DNA from: an uncultured Lachnospiraceae bacterium
GTDB taxonomy: Bacteria > Bacillota > Clostridia > Lachnospirales > Lachnospiraceae
Assembly: GCA_934330725.1 (NCBI GenBank)
Contig: CAKRGM010000027.1
Location: 1 to 31,671, forward strand
DNA: 31,671 nucleotides
Reading direction: 5' to 3'
The notes under the pieces are model-generated. The model did no database searches, was not told the DNA's origin, and worked only from the letters and a program-made list of their open reading frames with translations. Below, in pieces: positions 1-6,876 of the stretch (position 1 is its first letter; every line of letters starts with the position of its first letter). The position numbers were made by a program, and so were the translations under genes.

Positions 1-48
1 CTTTTTGTGAAATATAACTACAGTTGTATCCATAAGAAAAAGGACGCA

Positions 49-70
49 TGAAAAAACTTTCGTTTTTTCA
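49..70. repeat. Perfect hairpin (9-bp stem)
   Basis: TGAAAAAAC and GTTTTTTCA form a perfect inverted repeat around a TTTC loop. It lies beyond the lipoprotein terminator and has no gene assigned. It could be a second, AT-rich transcription stop or part of the next intergenic region. The rest of positions 1 to 148 shows nothing recognisable. Confidence 0.35.
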
Positions 71-149
71 CACGCCCAGTATTATAAAACAGTACCGGCT
101 ATGGTGCGTTTACCTTAAAACTAAAATATATTTAAGTTTATATAAAATA

Positions 150-181
150 AAAGGGGTTAGATTTTTCAACCTAATCCCTTT
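150..181 (-). terminator. Rho-independent terminator of the lipoprotein gene
   Basis: AAGGGGTTAG and CTAATCCCTT pair with one G-T wobble around a 10-nt loop. Read on the minus strand, the stem is followed by TTTTATTTTAT. It starts about 20 nt after the lipoprotein stop codon, the expected place for an intrinsic terminator. Confidence 0.7.
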
Positions 182-203
182 AATAATTTACTTAACTTAC
201 AAA

Positions 204-980
204 TTACTTTGTAGCACCACACTTACTACATTTATAGCCTGTAAGAACCTGTTCATCATATGCTTCCTTGTCAACTACCTTTACTGGAGCAGTGATATGT
301 TCTGTTTTATCGTGTGTCCATGGGTAAACTGTTGAGTATACACACCGCTGTGGGTCTTCAGTATTTCCACCAGCTTCTAAACATGCTTTTCTACCTGCAT
401 CTAAGTGATTTCCTATATCTGCTGCTGTATAAAATGTCTTGTGACAACCATTGCATACCCACTTCTTTTCTGTTACCTGATGAGTTTCAGTCCATTCTTT
501 TTTCTCAATATGATATACCTCTTCATGATGCTTTGATGTATATACTGGTTGCCAATCATGAGAACACTCCTGAGTTGTAGGAGTATTATTTTCTGGTGTC
601 GATGGAGTTGGATTTGTTGCACTCTGTGTTGGGGCAGATGCCTTTGCTGTATTAGAAGAAACCTGTACTGGCTTCTTTGTAACAGTTGATGGTTTTGTTG
701 CCTGCTTTGATGAAACTTCTGTAGGTGCTTCATTTGATGTTGGTGTTGATTCTTCTGCTTTAATATCTTCTGTTGATACCTGCTCTGGTTCTGCTGATTG
801 TTCTTCTGATGACTGGTCTTCTACAGGTGTTTCAGTATCAGAATTATCTGAACTTGCTATCTTCTCAGCGTCATTTAAAGCTTCTATTGCTATGTTGTTG
901 GCTTCCTGTTGAACTTTTGAATCATCTGCACTTGCAGTATCTGAATTACCACAACCTACAAGTCCAAGACTGCAAATCAT
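204..980 (-). CDS. Cysteine-rich, probably zinc-binding lipoprotein of unknown function
   Basis: The protein begins with a lipoprotein signal ending in the lipobox LVGC, so the mature protein should be lipid-anchored outside the membrane. About 110 residues of Ser/Thr/Pro/Glu-rich linker follow. The C-terminal ~120 residues hold CSHDW, a CNGC...H...KAC pattern resembling a zinc finger, and a final CSKCG knuckle. I do not recognise the family; metal binding is inferred from cysteine spacing. The start is a problem. The first ATG (980) leaves out the basic n-region of the signal peptide. The reading frame stays open upstream to 1046 and encodes a fitting IRKFGTVVCAVV segment, but contains no ATG, GTG or TTG. 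An ATA at 1016, a few bases after AGAGG, is the best alternative. The true start may have been lost when the upstream LOG fragment was joined here. Confidence 0.7.
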   Translation of the reverse strand: MICSLGLVGCGNSDTASADDSKVQQEANNIAIEALNDAEKIASSDNSDTETPVEDQSSEEQSAEPEQVSTEDIKAEESTPTSNEAPTEVSSKQATKPSTVTKKPVQVSSNTAKASAPTQSATNPTPSTPENNTPTTQECSHDWQPVYTSKHHEEVYHIEKKEWTETHQVTEKKWVCNGCHKTFYTAADIGNHLDAGRKACLEAGGNTEDPQRCVYSTVYPWTHDKTEHITAPVKVVDKEAYDEQVLTGYKCSKCGATK

Positions 981-1035
981 TACAACAGCACAAACGACTG
1001 TACCAAATTTTCTTATTGTACCTCTAGATACTCTC

Positions 1036-1250
1036 TTAACCCTTATTCATGAAGATTTGAGGTTCTACTCTGATCACAGTTCCACCTACATTAAGAACGC
1101 TTTTAGCGATTTTGCCCATCAATCTAGTCTTTGAGCCGCTGTATATTAATAAGTTTTACCTGCCCCAATCCATATTCCAAGTTTCTGAACTGCCTTACGC
1201 AATCCCGAATCATTACTTTCATTTGCCCTAGGATAAACAGTAATATTCAT
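1036..1250 (-). pseudogene. N-terminal remnant of a LOG-family (TIGR00730-type) nucleotide phosphoribohydrolase
   Basis: Reading from ATG 1250, the minus strand gives MNITVYPRANESND, then LRKAVQKLGIWIGAGK and a stop. After a one-base frame change it continues with NLLIYSGSKTRLMGKIAKSV and LNVGGTVIRVEPQIFMNKG, then stops at 1036. This follows the LOG/lysine-decarboxylase-like fold from memory (NITVYCGAS, VYGGSKTGLMG, GGxVxGVEPxFF). Key residues are eroded: the CGAS cysteine-glycine is PR, and VYGGSKTGLMG reads IYSGSKTRLMG. The fragment is about 70 codons of a usual ~190, and the PGGxGTxxE catalytic segment is absent. It is therefore a dead 5' fragment. AAGG lies 9 nt before the ATG. The downstream end runs directly into the lipoprotein gene. 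Confidence 0.6.
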
Positions 1251-1321
1251 GCGAATGTACCTTCGTTTCAAAGTTATAGTCTCCAAAAATCTTTAAAATT
1301 TAAAACTTAGCGAAACTTAAA

Positions 1322-2788
1322 TTATGCCCAATATGGAATATATTTTTTATACCTTGGTGCAGTATCCGGGTCCATTACTTTAATATATCCTCCTTCAACA
1401 GCACTGGTAAGAAGGCGAGACGCTTTAGCTTTCTCTTTTTCTCCCAATCCAAATATTTTTCGAATATCTGAATTAGAAATACCTTCAAAATTAACATATG
1501 CCAGACATGCCTGCATATAACAAGTACGCATCCGATCTTCTTTCATGGTTAATTCAAATGGTACTTTTGCAAACAGTATTGCTTTTGTAAATTGATTATT
1601 TTGATTTTCAATCCTCGGCGCAAGTAACTCATTTTTACCGGTTGCTTCAATAATCTTATCATAACCACTGCCGCGTTCTTCACAGATACCACATTTATGC
1701 ATAAATCCGGCAATATTTTCATTTCTGGATACCGGCACCGAATCTACAATTCTTTCAATTGCTACCAGTGGTGCGCCAGCATTTGAAAACTCAATTCGAT
1801 TTTTAAACACTTCCACCATCGGATTTGTACCTCTTTGCTGCAAATCCTGATGTATCATAGCATTTGCCAACAGCTCACGGATAGCAATTTCCGGAAAACT
1901 GACAACAGATTTCCTTGTTGCCTCTACAATAACCTCTTCCTGTGGAATAATTGTCATAATATACTGCACGATTTCTTCATGTGAAAATGCATAGCCTGCA
2001 CAGAATTCTTTTTCTCTTATAGCCTCCAACCTGGAGTTTTCCTTATACCAAATCACTCTGACAGTTCTTCTATGCAAAGATTCAAATTTCTTCAAATCCT
2101 TTGCTATCATCAATGCTCCCATGTTCGTTATATCCCATGTACCGGCATCATTTCTCTTTATAAACTTTTCATGCTGTAAATCTTCCAATACTTTATCCCG
2201 ATTTCTCGGAATTGGCATTTCCAGTTTATCGTAATACCTTGAGTAATCCAGTAATGATACCATTTCATCTTCATCTAAATTTCCCATCGCAATTCGTAGT
2301 TCATATGGTGTAGAATCGAATGTTCTCCATAATTCTCTTTCTTTATCAGGATACTCTTTTAAATTTTTCTTATTTGTTCCAATTCGTATATATTCACCAC
2401 CCGCAAATTGTACCGGCTGTTTCTCTGCACAAGGAATCTCCATCAGCACAACCATTCCTTCATCCATAGGGACCTCAAAAAATCGGAAATTAATTCTTGG
2501 TGAAAGCATTCTGGAAAGCCATGCCTCCAACTCCTCATTTCCCTTTTTCATTTTACGATACTGAAATTCAGTTCCAACAATTTTATGCGTTGTATCATCT
2601 ACACCCCAAACCAGATATGCTTTAGGTCGCTCGCATAATGCTGCTGAATTGCTTAATGCCGAAATATATTCACCAATCATCTGAGGTTGCTTGTTATTAC
2701 ATTTAAATTCTACCCACTCAGTCTCGTCCGGCAGTTTCACAAGCTCTCGCACAAGACTTCGCAAATATTCTATTGACCATATTGCCAT
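1322..2788 (-). CDS. AlbA_2 (Schlafen-like) domain protein with GHKL-type ATPase domain, putative transcriptional regulator
   Basis: Residues ~15 to 130 match the AlbA_2 pattern: EWVEFKCNN, then YISALSNSAAL and AYLVWGVDDTTHKIVGTEF. Residues ~310 to 410 match HATPase_c_4: FPEIAIRELLANAMIHQD, a VEVFKNRIEFSNAG segment and the glycine-rich EERGSGYDKI. The C-terminal ~70 residues look like a winged helix. Proteins of this build are annotated as putative regulators or RecG-like ATP-binding proteins; some act in stress or phage defence, but the role here is unknown. ATG 2788 is preferred because GAGGGTGA lies just upstream. An in-frame ATG at 2818 would add ten residues and overlaps the stop of a decayed upstream frame as TAATG. 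The gene stands alone, with eroded sequence on both sides. Confidence 0.85.
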   Translation of the reverse strand: MAIWSIEYLRSLVRELVKLPDETEWVEFKCNNKQPQMIGEYISALSNSAALCERPKAYLVWGVDDTTHKIVGTEFQYRKMKKGNEELEAWLSRMLSPRINFRFFEVPMDEGMVVLMEIPCAEKQPVQFAGGEYIRIGTNKKNLKEYPDKERELWRTFDSTPYELRIAMGNLDEDEMVSLLDYSRYYDKLEMPIPRNRDKVLEDLQHEKFIKRNDAGTWDITNMGALMIAKDLKKFESLHRRTVRVIWYKENSRLEAIREKEFCAGYAFSHEEIVQYIMTIIPQEEVIVEATRKSVVSFPEIAIRELLANAMIHQDLQQRGTNPMVEVFKNRIEFSNAGAPLVAIERIVDSVPVSRNENIAGFMHKCGICEERGSGYDKIIEATGKNELLAPRIENQNNQFTKAILFAKVPFELTMKEDRMRTCYMQACLAYVNFEGISNSDIRKIFGLGEKEKAKASRLLTSAVEGGYIKVMDPDTAPRYKKYIPYWA

Positions 2789-3116
2789 AAAATCACCCTC
2801 TAACTTTGCAATTACCATTATTTTGAAAGAACATCACGAAAATTAGCATGAACAATCTTAATAATGTCAGGTTCGTTATAATATCGTGCCACTAACTCAT
2901 ATATTTTTATCAAATTATTAAATGTGTACTTTTTTCATTTGTTACCATATTGGAATTGAGCGAAAAATAATTACTTCTTTTTCCGCTCTTCTAAGATGTA
3001 CAGACATCAATTTGTTTTTTTCTGCACACACTTTTGCAATTTTTTCAAAATACATACATTGTTTATTATGTGAAATATAACTTTGGAAATACAGTGTTTA
3101 TTATTACAAAACAGCT
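2789..3116 (-). other. Intergenic region with two small decayed minus-strand reading frames
   Basis: Two short minus-strand frames are visible. One runs from ATG 3055 to TAA 2942 (37 codons, beginning MYFEKIAKVCAEKNK) and lacks a clear ribosome binding site. The other is open from 2934 to the TAA at 2820, shifted by one base, and reads NNLIKIYELVARYYNEPD then IIKIVHANFRDVLSK. Together they look like one ~75-codon gene broken by a frameshift, with its stop overlapping the ATG at 2818. I do not recognise the family. No convincing promoter or terminator was found. Confidence 0.35.
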
Positions 3117-4508
3117 TTACAGAATTCCAAGCGATTTAAACAGTAAAATTGCCAGAAGCACAGGTGCAATATACTTTATCATAACAATGTAAAGTCCTCT
3201 CCTTCTGCACCTGCAGCCTCCCTTTTCAACTTCATCAAGCACAGTTTTTGGTTTTACCACCCAGCCAATAAGAATACATGTACCAATTGCTACTATCGGC
3301 ATCAGACAGCTGTTACTGATGTAATCAAAAATATCGAGTATCTGTGCCTTTGCTCCCGTAGGAAGCACTGCTTCGAAATACAGCTTATTATATCCTAAAT
3401 TGACTACTATTCCACCAGCAAGTGCTATAAGCATTTCAACAATTACAGCTTTCTTTCTGGTAAAACCAAATCTGTCAATAAAGCTTGAAACTATAGCCTC
3501 CATTATGGATACCGCACTTGTGATTGCAGCAAACAGCACCATTGCAAAGAATATACAGCCTATAAAACTGCCCGCTCTTCCCATATGACTGAATACTTTT
3601 GGAAGTGATACAAACATAAGCCCCGGACCGGACGCTTCAAGTCCTTCTGTTCCTGAAAACGTATACACTGCCGGTATTATCATTACACCTGCAAAAAAGG
3701 CAACAATTGTATCAAATATTTCAATCTGATTGATTGATTTTCCGAGATTTGCATCATCTTTTACATATGAACCATATGTTATCATAATTCCCATTGCAAC
3801 ACTGAGACTGTAAAAAAGCTGTCCTAATGCATCAAACATTATTGAAAAGAATTTATTTACCGTCATCCCCGAAAAATCCGGGACCACATAAACTTTAAAT
3901 CCGTCAAGTCCTGTCCTTACAGCTCCATCAGTATCTGTATAACTTAATGTAAGTGAAAATACTGCTATTCCCACAACAAATATTATAAGTAAAGGCATTA
4001 TAATCTTAGATGATGCCTCAATTCCTTTATTAACACCTTTAAATACTATAAAAGTTACAAGTAAAAGAAATATAATGAACATTATCATCGGACTTTTTGT
4101 ATCAGATATATAATTTGTGAAATACCCGTCTGATGCAGTATCTATCCCTTCTCCTGTTGCAAATGCAAAAAAATACCTTACTACCCAGCCGCCTATAACA
4201 CAGTAATATGGCATTATTATTACAGGCACAATACATGCAACAATGCCCAGAGAACCCCATCCCTTTTTTAATCTGCCATACGCTGTAAGAGGGCTCTGTT
4301 TTGTCTTTCTTCCTATTGCTATTTCTGATGTAAGAAGCGTAAACCCAAATGTCAGTGCAAGGATAATATAAAGTACAAGAAAAAGTCCTCCACCATCCTT
4401 TGCTGCAAGATATGGGAAACGCCATATATTTCCAAGACCTACAGCACTTCCTGCTGCTGCAAGTACAAATCCAATTGATCCTTTAAACGAATTTCTTTTT
4501 TCTTTCAC
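3117..4508 (-). CDS. Neurotransmitter:sodium symporter (NSS/SNF) family transporter
   Basis: This is a polytopic membrane protein of 463 residues with about 11 to 12 hydrophobic spans, normal for bacterial LeuT-like NSS proteins. The first span holds the family hallmark GSAVGLGNIWRFPYL, whose unwound helix binds sodium and substrate, followed by GGGLFLVLY and EIAIGR. Family members take up amino acids or related amines with sodium; the substrate here cannot be read. The start is GTG 4508, preceded by AGGAGGAGAAT. Only 15 bases separate it from the upstream diguanylate cyclase stop, so the two are probably co-transcribed. No good terminator was found after the stop. Confidence 0.93.
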   Translation of the reverse strand: MKEKRNSFKGSIGFVLAAAGSAVGLGNIWRFPYLAAKDGGGLFLVLYIILALTFGFTLLTSEIAIGRKTKQSPLTAYGRLKKGWGSLGIVACIVPVIIMPYYCVIGGWVVRYFFAFATGEGIDTASDGYFTNYISDTKSPMIMFIIFLLLVTFIVFKGVNKGIEASSKIIMPLLIIFVVGIAVFSLTLSYTDTDGAVRTGLDGFKVYVVPDFSGMTVNKFFSIMFDALGQLFYSLSVAMGIMITYGSYVKDDANLGKSINQIEIFDTIVAFFAGVMIIPAVYTFSGTEGLEASGPGLMFVSLPKVFSHMGRAGSFIGCIFFAMVLFAAITSAVSIMEAIVSSFIDRFGFTRKKAVIVEMLIALAGGIVVNLGYNKLYFEAVLPTGAKAQILDIFDYISNSCLMPIVAIGTCILIGWVVKPKTVLDEVEKGGCRCRRRGLYIVMIKYIAPVLLAILLFKSLGIL

Positions 4509-4523
4509 ATTCTCCTCCTGTTT

Positions 4524-6200
4524 TTATAACTGGCATGCTTTCTTAATATTATTTTTATACTCATACATTCTTTTATCAGCAATACTTAACGCTTCCTCAA
4601 TACTAAGCGGATACGCTTTAGTACTATATGCGGCACCGCCTGATACAGACATATTGTAACCATTATTTTCCTTTTTCTGAATATCCTCAAAATCTTTATT
4701 TATTCTTTCAAGAACAGACGAAATGTGGATTCTCATCTTTCCTGTGTATACAACAACAAATTCATCACCGCCATATCTTCCGCAAAGCCCCGCCGTTCTG
4801 AAATAATTATTAAAAAGTACTGCTGCATTTTTAATATAATTGTCTCCTGCTATATGTCCGTAATTATCATTTGCATCTTTTAAATTATTAAGGTCCAGAA
4901 AAATAAGTGTATAGTCCTTTTTATTTTCATTTTTCAGGGAATCAAAATACTGCTGGCAGCCTGTCCTGTTAACAAGTCCTGTCAGACCATCAAGATATGC
5001 AATTTTCTTTAAATGCTCTTCTTCACATCTTAAATCATATATATGAATAGCATTTGAAAGACACTGTACAAACAACATGATTATCAGTAAAATCACACCT
5101 ATGGGCAGTAATGATATTTCTAATAGTGCAACACGGTGTTCTATGCTGTTGACAATATTCTGCCTTATTATTTCAAGCAGGAGTATGCCCGCAAATATAA
5201 TAATCCCATTGGCTGCAGTTACCTTTGAGTCATATGAGTGTCTCTTCTCATATATACTAACTGCAATTACAATTATCAAACCAAAAATAATTGCTGTATT
5301 ACAATATGCCTCCAACTGGCAGAAATGATAATTGACTGTAAACCTGTTAAGAAGATTACAGATAACAGCAAATAAAAAATACCCGCCTGAAACTGCTGTC
5401 ATTATTTTTTTCAAACGGCGTCCATGAACAAATTCCGCATAATATGCAAGCAATGGAACCGGCAGAATGAACTTTGTGTAATATTTCAAATTAGCTGCCA
5501 GTCTGTCATTACTTATAAATATATTTGTCATTCCATAACCTGCAAGTATATAGCATGAAAGAACTGCTGAAAAAAGTGTCAGCCATATTCCCATTCTTAC
5601 CTGTCTTTTCTTTATATCACTAAACAGCAGTATTAAAAATACAATTATTGAAACTGCCATCACTGTAAAGAAAAACAAAAATTCTGCGACTTTATCCCCA
5701 AGATACCATTTCATAGTATCATTTGACGATACAAGCATTACATTATCTATCCTGTTGAACGCATTATTCTCCTGCACGTAACACCCAAGCTGTACTTCTT
5801 TTCCAAATGTCTCATCCGGTATCTGAATACACCTGTTAATAATTCCAATCTGCTGCTTATCTGAAGCAAGCTCACTTCCATAAGTAAAAATCTGCTTTTT
5901 ATCATAAGTCAGCTGGAATACACTGTTATATACCCTTACGCATAATGTCGGGTCATTAATTTTTAATTCATCCGGAATCTTAATATGTGCAATAACCGTA
6001 TCTGCACGATTAACTGCCGGAAATATATTACTGTCATATACTTCATGTTCCCCATTGTTCCTGTATATTTCAACAGTAATATTATCATCAAGCATATATG
6101 ACCTGGCATCGCTTAAACCGGATACAAGATATGCAAATATTACAAGCAGACCATAAAAAGCAATTACTGATATAATTATTTTGCGAAACCCTTTATCCAT
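4524..6200 (-). CDS. Membrane diguanylate cyclase (extracytoplasmic sensor, multi-TM, GGDEF)
   Basis: Residues ~8 to 28 form a first membrane span. Residues ~35 to 165 form a likely extracytoplasmic sensor. About seven hydrophobic segments follow to ~385, recalling 7TM-DISM receptors. The GGDEF domain covers ~400 to 555, with DGLTGLVNR, FLDLNNLKDANDNYGH and an intact GGDEF at 477 to 481, so c-di-GMP synthesis from two GTP is expected. The RxxD inhibitory site is absent: the matching residues read RTAG, so classical product inhibition may not apply. GGGGAAG precedes ATG 6200. The Nudix gene lies 49 bases upstream and the NSS transporter 15 bases downstream. The sensor resembles that of the nearby EAL protein. 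Confidence 0.92.
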   Translation of the reverse strand: MDKGFRKIIISVIAFYGLLVIFAYLVSGLSDARSYMLDDNITVEIYRNNGEHEVYDSNIFPAVNRADTVIAHIKIPDELKINDPTLCVRVYNSVFQLTYDKKQIFTYGSELASDKQQIGIINRCIQIPDETFGKEVQLGCYVQENNAFNRIDNVMLVSSNDTMKWYLGDKVAEFLFFFTVMAVSIIVFLILLFSDIKKRQVRMGIWLTLFSAVLSCYILAGYGMTNIFISNDRLAANLKYYTKFILPVPLLAYYAEFVHGRRLKKIMTAVSGGYFLFAVICNLLNRFTVNYHFCQLEAYCNTAIIFGLIIVIAVSIYEKRHSYDSKVTAANGIIIFAGILLLEIIRQNIVNSIEHRVALLEISLLPIGVILLIIMLFVQCLSNAIHIYDLRCEEEHLKKIAYLDGLTGLVNRTGCQQYFDSLKNENKKDYTLIFLDLNNLKDANDNYGHIAGDNYIKNAAVLFNNYFRTAGLCGRYGGDEFVVVYTGKMRIHISSVLERINKDFEDIQKKENNGYNMSVSGGAAYSTKAYPLSIEEALSIADKRMYEYKNNIKKACQL

Positions 6201-6249
6201 ATATATCTTCCCCGCAATCCCGCATATTTATTAGTTTAATATAACTAAA

Positions 6250-6753
6250 CTATCTGACAAAAGCCTCTTTGATACTGTCGTAATGTAAAAATATACCTTT
6301 TTTAGCTATTTCACTTATATCTTCGACTGTTGCAAGTCTGTAATCTGTTGTTTCTTCTTTCTGTAGTATGACATCATTTTCATCAAAATCCATTATAAAT
6401 TTATAAACATCAACAAAATAATTGTCACCTTCTTTTATGTTCTCGCGCTTATATGTAAACAGATATCCGCCCTGTGCATCTTTCACATCAAGTCCTGTTT
6501 CCTCTTTTATTTCACGAATTACAGCATCCGCTGATTCTTCACCTGCCTGTGCAGCGCCGCCGGATACTTCCCACCAGCCTGGTGCCCATGCTTTAGTCAT
6601 TATACGCTGTGTTATAAGAATCTTCCCATCCGGTCTTTGCACAATGCCAAGCACTGTAAGATGATACTCTCCCTCTTTTAAATGCCAGTCATTCCTTTTC
6701 ATTGTTTTTCCGATTTTTTCTTTATTACTGTCGTATATGTCCCATAATTCCAT
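6250..6753 (-). CDS. Nudix hydrolase
   Basis: The Nudix box is complete at residues 66 to 88: GAAQAGE, seven residues, then REIKEETGL. This matches the Gx5Ex7REUxEExGU consensus, so it should cleave a nucleoside-diphosphate-linked substrate with a divalent metal. The N-terminus (LWDIYDSNKEKIGKTMKR, EGEYHLTV) resembles isopentenyl-diphosphate isomerase-like Nudix proteins of the YfcD type, but the substrate is not readable. At 167 residues it is typical. An extended -10 promoter lies just upstream. It appears to lead a three-gene unit with the diguanylate cyclase and the sodium symporter. Confidence 0.93.
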   Translation of the reverse strand: MELWDIYDSNKEKIGKTMKRNDWHLKEGEYHLTVLGIVQRPDGKILITQRIMTKAWAPGWWEVSGGAAQAGEESADAVIREIKEETGLDVKDAQGGYLFTYKRENIKEGDNYFVDVYKFIMDFDENDVILQKEETTDYRLATVEDISEIAKKGIFLHYDSIKEAFVR

Positions 6754-6779
6754 TATAATTACCTGTCCTCTTTATAAAT

Positions 6780-6788
6780 ATTATAACA
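6780..6788 (-). promoter_or_regulatory. Extended -10 promoter for the Nudix gene
   Basis: The minus strand reads TGTTATAAT, a perfect -10 with the TGn extension. The predicted start is about 20 bases before the Nudix ATG. No good -35 hexamer lies 17 bases upstream, which is common for extended -10 promoters. It sits just after the terminator of the preceding EAL gene. Confidence 0.55.
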
Positions 6789-6814
6789 TTTGTTCCTTAC
6801 ATAAATTCTCATGC

Positions 6815-6841
6815 AAAAAGTGCCGCTATGCGACACTTTTT
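6815..6841. terminator. Bidirectional intrinsic terminator after the GGDEF/EAL gene
   Basis: AAAAAGTG and CACTTTTT pair, with an inner CGC/GCG stem, one mismatch and a TAT loop. The A/T tracts on both sides give a U-tract on either strand. It lies about 35 bases after the phosphodiesterase stop and separates that gene from the Nudix unit. Confidence 0.75.
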
Positions 6842-6876
6842 ACCAGACAAAATTATAATACCATTACAAAGTGTAA

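Noticed and set aside
48..335. A plus-strand reading frame of 95 codons.
   Set aside because: It crosses the terminator and the end of the lipoprotein gene, has no ribosome site and shows no protein-like pattern.
6..3082. A 14-base direct repeat (TGTGAAATATAACT) at 6 to 19 and 3069 to 3082 that could bound an inserted island.
   Set aside because: It is AT-rich and a match of this length is expected by chance in a window this size; no integrase, transposase or tRNA lies near it.
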